From: Diplolepis rosae
Taxonomy: Eukaryota > Arthropoda > Insecta > Hymenoptera > Diplolepididae
NCBI GenBank assembly: GCA_030998225.1
Contig: JAPYXD010000469.1
Location: 1,054,001 to 1,118,000 of the forward strand
Reading direction: 5' to 3'
DNA length: 64,000 bases
Position 1 is the stretch's first letter; every line of letters begins with the position of its first letter. The notes beneath the pieces are model-generated. The model saw only the letters and a list, made by a program, of their open reading frames with translations. It was not told where the DNA came from and did not search any database. Made by a program: the position numbers and the translations under genes. Positions 10,909 through 22,624 of the stretch are shown in pieces.

Positions 10909-12879
10909 CACTGAGAGACTTTTCGTTATATAGTAAATGATAAAATTGAATGAAAGTTTAGTATAATATTGTTTTAAAATAGGGCAAGTAGAGGTTTTAT
11001 TACACTTATTCATATTATGGCATCGAAATTCAATATAGTCATAACAGTCTTTAAAACATGTAGAAAAAAGATTAGTATTTTAAATAGTAAATATTATGAA
11101 TCTTCATTCTAGAAATAAAGAGTACTAAAAAATGATATTATGATTGCTAAGGTTTCTAAAAATAATTCTAATAAGTCGAACAATGAATATTATAACCTGG
11201 AAAGCATATCTGAGAAATTCATATTATGAATATGAACTTGCCAGAAACCTATGACGCACAGCACAAATCAAAACATACATTCTCGGTTTTTCGTATAATT
11301 CGTTTCAGAATGTCGTCCGAGTACTTCCGACGTTTTCCGATTGGCTTCGTAAACTCCGATATAGGATATAGAAAATAGGTAAGGTTAGAGCTTTTCGAAC
11401 CCAAAAAGCGATTGTGAAATATAATTCAAACGTGTGCGATTGTAAATAGTGTATCATTGCGTACTTGAATATGTCAACATAAATAAGGTATGACAATAAT
11501 ATTTGTGTATGTGTTTCCACTGAAACCTCGACTTTTCTCAGTGCCAAAGCCCCTTTCTATCTTCCTCTTGTTTTGCACGCGTTAGAAAAAGACACCAAAA
11601 TTCATAATTCGGAGCCGTGTCACTTCTGAAGGTCAAACCTTTTGGTGGCGTGAGTGATTTTTCATATAGTGATTTTCAGAATCACATATTCTTTGTTTCG
11701 CATTGCAACTTTGATATAGTGAATTTAAAATTCTCGTAGGTTTTATCATAGTTAGTAGAACATATATTCCATTTATTCAAACAAAAATATTAACTTCGCC
11801 ACTTGAAAAACACTATATTAATTTCTTATACACTGAGAGAAATCGGCTTTGGTTCCTGTGCACATAGCACATCAATTTTTTGTACAGTAGTTGCCTTGAC
11901 CAAAAAAGTTGAGAGAAGCTACTACTTTTATAGTTATCATGACAGTAATTTGGACTTTTTTGTGTATTCGGTTGTTGTAACCAAAGTTGATGATTAGAAT
12001 GAGCTTTATACGTACCCCAACGGTTAGTACACGTACATTTTCTTTATGTGTACTGCCAAGCTCCTTTGGTTACTACAACCGCAGCGTTCGCTGTTGCGCT
12101 AGACAAATCAAGTATAACTTTCATTGAAAGATATGCAGCCTAAGTTGAATCCTGCCAATTCTCGTTCTCGATTCCTGGACTATATTTCACCGTGCCAAGC
12201 ATTATCAGGTAAATAATTCTATTATAAATATAGTTTGACAATTCTTTCTAAATGATAAACGATTTTGTTCGGGGACAATGCAATGCGTTCCAATGTTGCT
12301 GTCTCGTCGTATTTTGTCAAAACTATAGTTAGTCAAAAAAAGTTTATGGTGATGAAAAAAGTGACAATTTTTTAACTTAATCGACGAAAGTTATCATAAA
12401 TATCATTATACCGGATTATTTTTCTTAGATCTTTTCGGTGAAACTTTATTTTTTCTAATCAAATTGAATTTGTATTTTGATAACTAAGAGAACCATACCT
12501 ATAACCTTAAAAATAATTTTGGCTGGGTATTTACTGTCCGTAGAGTTAGTCATTTTAACTAAACTCTATGCGCGGCTTTACGATGGACTTTGGTTCCTAT
12601 AACCGCAGCGCTATGGTATTTCAAGTACCAGAATCGTGGTCTCAGTAACGTTCCTTGCAGTTGAAGTAAACACTTTTCCAATGTATGACAGCCACTACCA
12701 TGATTGTCATGAGAACTTTAACATTTTTGTAAAGACGATTTTAACAAAAAAACTTTGGTCAGTGAAACCTAAAATTTCTCTCTGTGTACGTAAACCCTGC
12801 TTGCCTCATTTTGAAACGATATATTATACTAAAATATAATTCATTTTTATGATTTACTCTAACGAAAAGTCTCTCAATG
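10909..12879. mobile_element. Element E: TIR element with CACTGAGAGACTTTTCGTTA ends
   Basis: Terminal inverted repeats of about 95 bp: the left starts CACTGAGAGACTTTTCGTTA after TA; the right ends with TAACGAAAAGTCTCTCAATG. The right terminal base context is mutated, so the TA duplication is seen on the left only. A 956-bp element (11831-12786) is inserted next to the right arm. Without it element E is about 1 kb and codes for nothing recognisable. Confidence 0.65.
11831..12786 (+). mobile_element. 956-bp TA-flanked element, copy a
   Basis: Ends CACTGAGAGAAAT and ATTTCTCTCTGTG, flanked by TA on both sides. Copies b (15108-16063) and c (52846-53801) are in the opposite orientation, are also exactly 956 bp, and are very similar throughout. 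The TA duplication and short TIR fit the Tc1/mariner group, but no transposase is encoded, so it must be moved by an element elsewhere. Short frames inside it are not conserved genes. Confidence 0.85.
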
Positions 12880-12977
12880 ATATATTTCAATATTTTTTAC
12901 TTTAAATGGATTTTTATTTCTTTTTATTGTTGGTTTATAAGCTTCCTAGTCGATACACTAAAAATAATAGAAGGGTA

Positions 12978-13411
12978 TGTAACGTCCTGGTTAAACACCT
13001 TTTATTATTATAATTTATTTTTCCTCGTTCGAAAATGGTAAAAAAATGTAGAGGATTTCTAAACCGAAACTGGGTTGAGAAATAACCAACAATAAAAGTA
13101 CACTTAAAATTCACTAATTTTAATTATAAAAAATATTATAGATTGAAAACTCACCTGTAGTTAATCCAAGGGATGAATTAAAAGGAACCGTAACTTATCA
13201 CACTGGTAATCCAAAGTTGTCCGGAGCCACTTATAATCCAATTTAATTTCACTAAGTGAGGAACAGCGTCAAAGATGGTCTTGAAGTAACTGCCGATTTG
13301 CCAAATAGCAAATGCTTTTATAACCAAATTCCCGGTCGATACCTTCCTGGCCTGTTACTTTGTGGATCGATACTGCCTTAACATCTTCCACTTAATTTAA
13401 TTGCTTTCATA
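12978..13411 (+). repeat. LTR fragment (TGTAACGTCCTGG start)
   Basis: Starts TGTAACGTCCTGGTTAAACA, like 3812 and 50531, and runs until the MITE at 13412. No right terminus (GGACGTGACA) is present, so it is truncated. Confidence 0.5.
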
Positions 13412-13857
13412 CTCTCTAAACATGAAACAGTGTAATATTCACTGATTGTATTAGTTAAAATATATCAACTGATGAATCAGTGCCCTGCTTTGATTTCACT
13501 GAGGAATCAGTAAACGCGCTACGTGAACATAACTTTTGAATTCCTGAATTCAAATGTTTCAACTACACGTTACATAATATAATTATACACAATAATAATT
13601 ACAATATAAAATAATAATTATGTAATTTCTTTTTAGTGTTGTTTAACCTAAAATAAAGGAGTTCATCGATCGCAAAAATATATTGCTGGTTTTATTATTC
13701 CCACCTGAAGATTTCACTGATTCAATAAGTGCGCTCAATCTATTTCACTGATTCATCAGTCGAATTTCACTGTTTTACTGTCAAAGACTTATAGCTACTG
13801 CCATCAGTGAATAGTCCCTACGAATCAGTGGCCGTTCACTGATTCAGGTTTAGAGAG
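13412..13857. mobile_element. CTCTCTAAA-end MITE, copy 2
   Basis: Ends CTCTCTAAAC and GTTTAGAGAG with TA on both sides. Iterated CACTGATT/AATCAGTG units fill both ends; the middle is AT-rich and unrelated to the shorter copies, so this is a longer family member. Confidence 0.75.
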
Positions 13858-13889
13858 TATACGAATAAAAGGGGGAAATGTAATGTAAA

Positions 13890-14000
13890 TTCCGTGACGA
13901 GCGACAATGCTCGCAGGAGATCGAAGCCAAGGCGTAGCTGAGGCAAAGCCGAGACGAAACCGAGGCGCGGTCAGTACTGCGAGCATTGTCGCGAGTCTCG
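13890..14000. repeat. GC-rich hairpin
   Basis: GACAATGCTCGCAG near 13909 pairs with CTGCGAGCATTGTC near 13976. The loop contains GAGGC/GCCTC-like units. No function suggested. Confidence 0.4.
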
Positions 14001-14389
14001 TAATTTCCCGAATTGTGTGCAAATGTACAAGCCTTTACCAGTAAGGTGCTAACGCTGTACGAAGAAGAAGAAGATTGTGCTCCGTTGCATGGTTATAGGC
14101 GCATGTGCAGTTCAATTGTGACATTTCATTTCTCTGTAGCGCATTATACTACATTGCGCTACTGTTAACTGTAGCGAAAAAACGAGTTTGCGCGCCGGTA
14201 GCACTTAAAAGTAGTTGTGTCTCATTATAACCAATACTCAACCTTGACGGTGGAGACGTTCCGTCAATTGTGAACCACTGTACTGTCTTCAATGAGATGT
14301 ATACGATCCCAAGTGCGAAATCATAAACGTCCCAACTTTGGCCCAGTAGTGGCAAATATGTTGCCGAGACTTGGCCGCCAGTGCTGCGC

Positions 14390-14690
14390 CATTACCGAAA
14401 TGATATCTAAGGGCTGCACTTGGCCGCCTTCACTTGCCTATCATTGATTGCCAGTATTGGCTCGAAATCGGCATATGTTAATGGCCCATTACCGAAATGA
14501 TATCTAAGGGCTGCACTTGGCCGCCTTCACTTGCCCTTCGTTGGCTGCCAGTATTGGTCCGAAATCAGCATATGTTAATGGCCCATTACTGAAATGATAT
14601 ATAAGGGCTACACTTGGCGGCTTATACTTAGCTGCCTTTACTTGACTGTTACTGGCTGCCAATATTGTCCTAAAGCTACATAAAAAGAAT
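14390..14690. repeat. Tandem array, about 98-bp unit, three copies
   Basis: ATTAC(C/T)GAAATGATAT recurs near 14392, 14490 and 14586. Each unit carries CACTTGGCCGCC and a GCCAGTATTGG motif. The third unit diverges. Confidence 0.75.
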
Positions 14691-14958
14691 GGCCCAAAAA
14701 TGGGTGGAAAGTTGGTTGTCTTTAAAATATTTTGAGATGTCATTTACGAGAAATGAATCTTAGATTAGATTTATATATTTCAAATTATTAAGAAAGTCTC
14801 TATAATCAACGCTTTGTTTACCATCAAACTAGCATGAATTATAAAAGATTGTTAATAAAAATTAAAGAAGGACTAAACCTATAAACCAGAGTTGACAGAT
14901 GGCAGACTTAGGTTATTTTTATGATTACTGCAAAAGAAAAGGAAAAGTTTTTACTCAC

Positions 14959-16077
14959 TCCTGAGAAACAGCGTCATCGCTAAAAGTATCGTCAGATGTG
15001 GAGCCAGCGGATGAAATATTAAATATTTTCTCTGGTGGATCTTCACTTTTGTCACTCTGATCGATTCTTCTTCTTTTATTTAGCTCTCGGGATTTGCATG
15101 ATTGATACACAGAGAGAAATTTTAGGTTTCACTGACCAAAGTTTTTTTGTTAAAATCGTCTTTACAAAAATGTTAAAGTTCTCATGACAATCATGGTAGT
15201 GGCTGTCATACATTGGAAAAGTGTTTACTTCAACTGCAAGGAACGTTACTGAGACCACGATTCTGGTACTTGAAATACCATAGCGCTGCGGTTATAGGAA
15301 CCAAAGTCCATCGTAAAGCCGCGCATAGAGTTTAGTTAAAATGACTAACTCTACGGACAGTAAATACCCAGCCAAAATTATTTTTAAGGTTATAGGTATG
15401 GTTCTCTTAGTTATCAAAATACAAATTCAATTTGATGAGAAAAAATAAAGTTTCACCGAAAAGATCTAAGAAAAATAATCCGGTATAATGATATTTATGA
15501 TAACTTTCGTCGATTAAGTTAAAAAATTGTCACTTTTTTCATCATCATAAACTTTTTTTGACTGACTATAGTTTTGACAAAATACGACGAGACAGCAAAA
15601 TTGGAACGCATTGCATTGTCCCCGAACAAAATCGTTTATCATTTAGAAAGAATTGTCAAACTATATTTATAATAGAATTATTTACCTGATAATGCTTGGC
15701 ACGGTGAAATATAGTCCAGGAATCGAGAACGAGAATTGGCAGGATTCAACTTAGGCTGCATATCTTTCAATGAAAGTTATACTTGATTTGTCTAGCGCAA
15801 CAGCGAACGCTGCGGTTGTAGTAACCAAAGGAGCTTGGCAGTACACATAAAGAAAATGTACGTGTACTAACCGTTGGGGTACGTATAAAGCTGATTCTAA
15901 TCATCAACTTTGGTCACAACAACCGAATACACAAAAAAGTCCAAATTACTGTCATGATAACTATAAAAGTAGTAGCTTCTCTCAACTTTTTTGGTCAAGG
16001 CAACTACTGTACAAAAAATCTATGTGCTATGTGCACAGGAACCAAAGCCGATTTCTCTCAGTGTAATATTTCGACAT
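14959..16077 (-). pseudogene. Spliced first coding exon split by a 956-bp element
   Basis: On the minus strand an ATG at 16077 opens a frame which, after four codons, meets the TA target of the element 15108-16063. If the element and one TA copy are ignored, the frame continues without stop from 15105 to 14959 and ends at a strong donor (GGA/GTGAGTAA). The predicted peptide is about 54 residues, with a basic stretch (RELNKRRRIDQ) followed by an acidic, Ser/Asp-rich part. I do not recognise the protein. Unbroken frame, start codon and donor in register support a real exon. No second exon was found before the left array. It most likely belongs to the surrounding transposon; a host exon is the alternative. 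Confidence 0.45.
15108..16063 (-). mobile_element. 956-bp TA-flanked element, copy b
   Basis: Reverse orientation relative to copy a, with ends CACAGAGAGAAAT and ATTTCTCTCAGTG and TA on each side. It interrupts the short exon described at 14959-16077. Confidence 0.85.
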
Positions 16078-16235
16078 ATTTGTCTTTTAAAAAATGCTTT
16101 TTGGGTAAAGCAAACTTTGTGAACTGTTTGTGTACTCGAATTTTAAGAATAGATTTAGTTAACTGTTCTTTACCGAACTTTGATACAAAAATTGTTAACT
16201 CTGGCTCTTCTACGTAAAAGATGGTTTGTTGAAGT

Positions 16236-16750
16236 AATGATGACTTTTGGCCCAGTATAATTAATTAATAACATGGGTTGCCAAAGTAATGCCGACTTTC
16301 AAGCCAGTAAAGTGCCATTACTGGGCCAGACTCTGAGTTTTTGACTTCAAGTATAGGTTTTCGGAGTAATGGCGATTTTTAGACTCTTGATCGGCCTTTC
16401 CTGGGCCAAACTGAGTTTTTGACTTCCAGCATGGTTTGCCGGAGTAATGCCGACTTTGCACCCAGTAAAGTGCCATTGCTAGGCCAGACACTGGCTTTTT
16501 GACTTAAAACACGGTGTGCCGGAGTAATGCCGACTTTCAGTCGAGTCAAGTGCCGTTACTGGGCCGAACTCTGTCTTTTTGACATACCACACGGTTTGCC
16601 GGAGTAATGCCGACTTTCTAACCAGTAAAGTGCCATTGCTGGGCCGGACACTGGCTTTTTAACATACAACACATTTCTCCGGAGTGATGCCGATTTTCAG
16701 CCCAGTAAAGTGCCATTGCTGGGCCAAGCTTCGGCGCAAGCATGGGTAAT
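16236..16750. repeat. 80-bp tandem array, about six units
   Basis: The motif GGAGTAATGCCGACTTT starts at 16441, 16521, 16601 and 16681 with exact 80-base spacing, and with small changes at 16283 and 16363. Each unit has a near-palindrome in which GGCCCAGCAATGGCACTTTA could pair with TGGGC. The last units are followed by further GGCCCAGTA motifs up to about 16875. Confidence 0.85.
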
Positions 16751-17039
16751 TTTGATTTCCAATGTACCGTGCCAGTACTAGGACAACACTGGGCCGATTT
16801 GAACGCTGATATTGGTCCCGTAACATTGGCCAACTTATGGCTGCCAAGATTGGTCCAGTACTGGGCCGTGTTTTCAGTTCCGGCAATTCGCACTTCGGAT
16901 GTTTGCTTGAAATAAATGTTTTTTTTACCGTTCATAGCCACAATAATACGAGGTCAGAGAATGTTCAGAATATCCCGTGCGGAAATTGCCTTATTTGAAA
17001 AAAGGCTCGGACCAGGTCCGAAGCAGGCTGACTGATCAA

Positions 17040-17230
17040 AAAATTTATGTAACGGCCCTGATAAGGTTATTATACGGCCCGAATAATTATTATTAATAAT
17101 AATAAAATATAATAAATAAAATAATAATAATAATAATTAATTATTATTAACTAAGGCAGCTTGAAGTATACCGTATTTACGGTACCCGTACGGCCCTGAC
17201 AGGAATAGGATACGGATAAGGTCGACTCTG
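17040..17230. other. AT microsatellite-like tract
   Basis: A run of AAT/ATT trinucleotides (about 17085-17155) flanked by repeated TACGGCCC motifs. No gene. Confidence 0.5.
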
Positions 17231-17921
17231 TTGGTGATCAGCAGCCCTCTGCAACTTAAAACTAAAAGTGGGCTGACTTTTGACTGGCGAGGGCATTAGT
17301 ACTTAATGTGACCGAGCGCGGCGCTGATAAGCTTTAGGGCCGAGTAACTGTCAAATGCATGGCAAAACAGTAAAGATTCGAGGTTTTTTGATATTTAGTA
17401 GTGTTTTTATCGTGTTTTTTGTTGATAAAGTAAAGTGAATAGTTTTCTTGGTGTAAGGATGTAAAAAACAATAAAAAATGGTGAAGTGTATTGTCGTGAA
17501 GTGTGATTCTGGCTACAAAAATTAACGGAGTTCCGAGGAGCAAACTCGTCGTTTTTTTTATGTGCCAAAAGATAAAAATTTAATTAAAAAATGGCAACGC
17601 GCAAATTTAAGAGACGATATCGAAGTCAAAGAAGGTCAAGTAGTTTGTGACAAACATTTTGCTGAAAGTGACATCATCCGCGAAAGAACAATTATTGGTC
17701 CTGACGGAATTGTTTTGGGAACGGTATGTATTTTTCGCATTCATTTTCTCTGTTGTATATTGTTTTGTTTATTGTGTACTTCTAATTCACAATCCCGCCG
17801 GATTCGCTAACAAAAATTAACGTGAAACTATATTTTTACAAATATGATTCACATTTGGCTGAAATCATTTAATTTAAATTTAAATTTAAAATAAGAACAA
17901 TCGAAATTTCCAAGTTTAAGG

Positions 17922-18592
17922 TAGTTATCAACCACGAAAATTAGACCTCATGCAAAAATAGATAATTCTGCTTTCTAGAATACCAATGTTATTATTGAAG
18001 GGCTATTTGAAAGAGAAAAGATTATTTTACATGAAAAAAATTTGAAACACAGAAAAATAATTTTATTAATCAATTTTATTTTTTACCCAATTCTTTTTCT
18101 TATCGCTTTTTGCCAAATTTTAAAAAATTATGCGATTCTAATGAATCATGAATCATTTTTTCAGAGAAAAGATTTCCCACAACTTTACCGTTTCTGATTT
18201 TTAAATATAAATTCTTTAATGGCTGAAAACATTAAAAAAAAATTTCCAAAATGAAATTTTTATAAACAAATTGCTGAATTTGATAATAATTTATTCATTT
18301 TCGAAAATTGGAAATGGTTAAGTTGTAGGGAATCTTTTTCTCGAAAAAGTGATTTGCAATTTATTAAAATCGCATAATTTTTTAAAATTTGGTGAAAAGC
18401 GATAAGAAAAAAAATTGGGTAAGAAATAAAATTGATTAATAAAATTATTTTTCTGTGTTTCAAATTTTTTTCATGTAAAATAATCTTTTCTCTTTCAAAA
18501 TAGCCCTTCAATAATATCATTGCTATTCTAGAAAGCAAAATTATCTATTTTTGCCTGGGGTCTAATTTTCGTGGGTGATAACTACCTTAAAT
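17922..18592. mobile_element. Foldback element in intron 1 of the P-type relic
   Basis: Arms of about 320 bases: AAGGTAGTTATCAACCACG at the left pairs with CGTGGGTGATAACTACCTT at the right, and pairing continues through AATAATTTTATTAATCAATT-like blocks to a centre near 18250. Divergence between the arms is small. The 92-codon minus-strand frame at 18260-18538 is a shadow of the arm. Confidence 0.75.
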
Positions 18593-19242
18593 ATGAACTT
18601 GAGGAATGAAATTAGTGATTATTTTTATAGTTAAGAAAAAAATCGAGTACTTTTTCAAGTTATATCAAAAAGCCGAGAGTTATGTACCGTCAAATTTACA
18701 ATAGTTAAAATAAATAATAATACCTTCAGGTCCAAAATATAATATATATTTTCTATTCATAATTTGTAAATTGCTGAAAATAATACAAATGAATTGTATT
18801 ACTACCAGTCATTCATCATATTCTTTTGTCATTCTATTTTAGATTGGCAATTTGAATTTGAGAATGTGTAATACGTATGAATGGTATTAATAATTCTTTT
18901 TACTCCAAGTGAAAAATATACCTGTTATATTTTCATTAAAACGTCTTAAATAAACTATTTTTTTGTAGACTCCGTTTAAAAAGCCCCGACTACGGGAAGG
19001 AGCCGTACCGACACTACATCTGGGACGAGACGAAAAGATCAAAAAAGAGTCACGAACCTAGGAATTTTTAATTTTTATGATTACTAACATACAGTTTAAT
19101 AATGAATGTAGCTTCAATAAAAACAAGCTGTTTCGTCAACTAATTAAGGAATATAATACTGTACTCAAAAATGTTTTGTTTTTTTTTTTATCAAATAAAG
19201 TATCATCTGTTGAAAGTTTACGAGGTTTTCGGTTTCTTTCTG

Positions 19243-20698
19243 CACGGAGAAAAATAGTTGAAGTAATTTTACTCAACTCTGTCGATTAAACTTGGGACAT
19301 AAGGACATTTGAACATCTATTAAATCCTAGTCGGGTAAAATCAATTTGATATATACTTAATTCACCCAAATTGAATAACAATAAGCGTTACATAGGGAAT
19401 AGTAAGGAGTTGAGTAAAACGTTATCGACGACAGGGCACCAACATGCGTCAGTGAGTTAACATGAAATGTATAAGTATATCACCGACGCTTGAGATGATT
19501 CAAAGCGTAGTTGGGTAAAATGAGCATCGGGCGTATTATTTGAACTGGCAATGGTATGCTTCTCTCAAATAAAAAAAAATTCTTACCTCGAGCCTACCAA
19601 TAGTCATCCGGTACATACATAAACAACTTACAAATCCATTCACACCATTCAGACGTAGCCAATCACATTTCAAATTACAAATACACTTAAAAGCATAACC
19701 TTACATATATAAACCTAATAACTACACTTATATATAGTACGATACGCTTTCGTCGAATCACGCACACGCTCGCTTACAATGCTGAGATATAAAATTTGGA
19801 ACTTTGTTATATAGTGACTGCATGAGTTATTCAGAGCTTGTGAGAGTAAGTGCCGTCAATAAAATTTTTTAACCTTACTGAAGTAAAAATAAATCAACTT
19901 TTTTCATAAATGATTAATAAAATATTTTTAAAAATTAATATAATTAATCAATTATTATAACTATGATTATTGATATATATAATATAATTATTAAATTACA
20001 TTTAGTATAGATTTTTATTATAACGACGTATGAAGTTTAGTGAAACTAAATTTTCAAATGTACATTAAAAAATTGCATTATTATTAAGAAGTATCTTGTA
20101 TAAAAACATTTAAAAGAAGGTTCTTTTATTTTCTGTGTTTCATATTTTCAAAATATGGATTTAACATTTGCGAATTCCAAATTATTATTCTGCCTGAGTA
20201 ATTTATGTGATATTTCATATTTTATGTAATACACTTATCGACTTTTTTTTATTAAATTTTCATAATATCAATTTAATTTTAAGAATTTAGGTTTTTGAAA
20301 TTAAAATTTTTTTATGTGTACCCAAGGCGCAGATTACTTTGATTCGTTCCTGCGTGAATAGATGTAGCTGTTGGAATAAATCTTGCGATTCACGGTTTAC
20401 TCAACTCTCGATTGAAGTGTAGAGTAGAATGAACGGAAAGCTCTACTATTTTTGTGATTTAATAAAAGATTGGTTTTTTATAGTTATACTACGAGTAATA
20501 ATATATATATTTAAAAATTTTTAATGCACGCTTTCATACTTCACCCTACACTTCTGAATTTTACTCAACTTTGATTCATTTTCGAACATTTATTATATCA
20601 CAAATAAATACAGTGATACTAAATATCTTCTAACTTGTCCTTATGTCCCAAATTTGATCGGAAGTTGAGTAAAATTACTTCAACTATTTTTCTCCGTG
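19243..20698. mobile_element. CACGGAG element M2, copy a (1456 bp)
   Basis: Ends CACGGAGAAAAATAGTTGAA and its complement; TIRs extend about 60 bp with interruptions. Flanked by TG on both sides, where copy b has TA. The interior is closely similar to 30738-32368. No transposase frame. It separates exon 2 from the last exon of the P-type relic, so it arrived after or during decay of that gene. Confidence 0.85.
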
Positions 20699-20833
20699 TG
20701 AAGTTCAATATACTAACTTTTTATAAATTTTTGAATAATGCTTTTTGCAGCGTGCGAACTGGTTGAAATATATATTTGTATGCTTTAAACAATTCTCTAA
20801 TGGCTTTTCTTTTGGTGTGCTTATTTTGTTCAG

Positions 20834-21589
20834 AGATTTTTTGGAACGGTCCGATTATCAGGAGGAACTAATGATCATCCCGCCACTCCAACGCTCCTGC
20901 AAGTTTATAAAATACTGTCTTTTTACAGTGTTCTAAAACTTCCCCGAACAGGAAACTGCTCCTTACCAGATGCTCCTATAAAACCCTTAATGTCTATGTA
21001 CACGATAAAAGAAATCTACAAGTCGGACAAGAAGCAATCGTTCATCGAAAAAATTAAAACAAAACTGAATCTTGTAATCGAACAAAATGACAGTGATTTC
21101 ACAGATTTCACGAACGCCATAGACCACGACTACAACCTTCCATATGTTAAAAAATGTCTCATGTATTTTGTTACAGGCACTATTTGCAAAGACTTCACAA
21201 AATTCACTAAGTGTGAAGTTTGTCGAACGGCATTCTTTGAATCTGAAGGCAGTGCTTTTATTGCAAATCATCCTGTTGCTCGAATTGTAACTTTTGATAA
21301 AGATCAGGACCTTCAGCATCCAAATGTGCGTTTATTTAAATTTCTAGAAGAAGTGGAGGAAATATTTGCAAAACATTGTAAGCGAGGTAACGTTTACGAT
21401 TTGGTAGTAAACGAAATTACGGAGAGACAATTTAAATTTCCTTGCGTTAGTCATGCTCAGGATGTTTTAGCATATATCCTGCATTATTATTTGCAACTCA
21501 GAATGCGACAGTATGCTAAAATTCACATAGCTGACCAGAAAAAAGAAAGTTCTAAGCTCAAAAAACTATCAAAGCTTTATTTGACCTAG
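20834..21589 (+). pseudogene. C-terminal exon of the P-type transposase
   Basis: Follows the acceptor TTATTTTGTTCAG. It is the longest undamaged piece of the relic: 251 codons with no stop until TAG at 21587. Its start shows the GGTNDHP and YKILSFYS segments and then a GNCSLPDAP segment that precede the C-terminal domain in THAP9-like proteins. The opposite-strand frame at 20987-21319 is a shadow. Confidence 0.75.
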
Positions 21590-21628
21590 GGTTTATAAAA
21601 ACCTTTGAAGTAAAAGGAATAGAATATG

Positions 21629-21859
21629 CCCTATTGAAAAATCCTATGTAGGATACCACATAGGGTCTCATATAGGATCTTACATAGGATCCTACATAGG
21701 ATCCTGTGTAAGATCTTATGCAAGATCCTATGTAGGAATTTGGCATAGGAACTCACATATGATCGTACATAAGATCTTATATAGGATCCCATGCAGGATC
21801 CTATGTAAGGTCCTATATGAGATCCTATGTGGTATCCTACATAGGATTTTTCAATAGGG
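21629..21859. mobile_element. Foldback element built of GATCCTACATAG-like units
   Basis: A 231-bp palindrome with ends CCCTATTGAAAAATCCTA and its complement. The interior is a series of 12- to 15-base units of the type ATAGGATCCTACATAGGATC. It begins about 40 bases after the stop of the P-type relic. The ends resemble those of the foldback at 42486-43247 (CCCTAGTGAAAAT). Confidence 0.75.
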
Positions 21860-22624
21860 TAAAAAATGTTTATAGACGAACGACTCGATTTAAAAGAATT
21901 GTGATAAACTTATTATTGTTATTGATGAAATTTTCTGTTATGTTTTATTCACAATGTGATAATTATTTTTTTCATTATATGAGTTTTGAAATGCTTCTTG
22001 TATTTATTCTATATATTGTTTATCATAAAATACTACGAAGATTTGAATATATTTACAAGAATTACAATCTTGAAATTTTAAAATTGCCTTACTTATTATA
22101 AATCCTATATACATGCCTAATGTCTCTTGGTTATTGCTATTTTTATAATTGCAAAATATAATTTGTGTTAGTAAAAATAGTTCATCATGTCATGTTTAAA
22201 AAATGCAATGACCAATTTAGAATTTTGATTTTAAAAACTAACAATTTCCACACATTTATTTACTTCTCCTAATTACTATGACATAATTGAAATATATGAA
22301 AAACTAAATATTAATGTTTACTTGCACAAATAAATGTATTTATATTTGATTATAACTTATAATCATTGCACTAAAATTCATTAATATACTAATTATATTA
22401 ATTTTTCGATTAATGACAATTTTTTGTGATTACTTCGCGTTTTATATTTTATTCAATTCATTAACTGGGACAAATTTTTCTTATTGCTTTCACTCCTACT
22501 TGATTGTTCAGAAAATCAATATATTTCACTTTTTTTCTCATATATTTTGTATTATTATATGCCAAAAACATTTAACTTTATTTTTCTGTCAAAAAAAACA
22601 CGAAAAGGCAGTTTAAATTAAAAA
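21860..22624. other. No gene recognised
   Basis: Very AT-rich sequence with hydrophobic, low-complexity frames (21817-22101, 22413-22616) that are not convincing genes. Confidence 0.5.

Larger units (their letters stand above)
14337..16880 (-). mobile_element. Putative DNA transposon with subterminal tandem arrays
   Basis: The two ends share an inverted GGCCCAGTA.TGG motif (left at about 14341, right at about 16868). Inside the left end are three tandem units of about 98 bp; inside the right end are about six units of 80 bp. Between the arrays lies a short exon on the minus strand (16077 to 14959) interrupted by the 956-bp element. The layout, TIR then satellite-like arrays then gene, suggests a defective transposon of a family I cannot name. 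Boundaries are approximate and no target duplication was confirmed. Confidence 0.45.
17478..21589 (+). pseudogene. Broken P-type (THAP) transposase gene
   Basis: Three coding pieces remain in order. Exon 1 (17478-17723) encodes a THAP domain: Cys at codons 4 and 9, then RFFYVPKD, W, and VVCDKHF. It has an in-frame TAA at 17523, and it ends at a GTATGT donor. Exon 2 (18969-19058) follows a TTTTGTAG acceptor in phase and continues with the typical basic and AVPT segment, then stops at 19059. The last exon (20834-21589, 251 codons) matches the conserved C-terminal part of P-element/THAP9-type transposases: a GGTNDHP segment, a GNC segment, and a Cys-X2-Cys region (CEVC). The central catalytic part is missing. 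The first intron holds a foldback and the next gap a 1.46-kb element. This is a molecular fossil and not an active transposase. Confidence 0.8.

Noticed and set aside
16236..16750. Regularly spaced repeats as a CRISPR array
   Set aside because: The whole unit is repeated, without unique spacers, and the context is eukaryotic.
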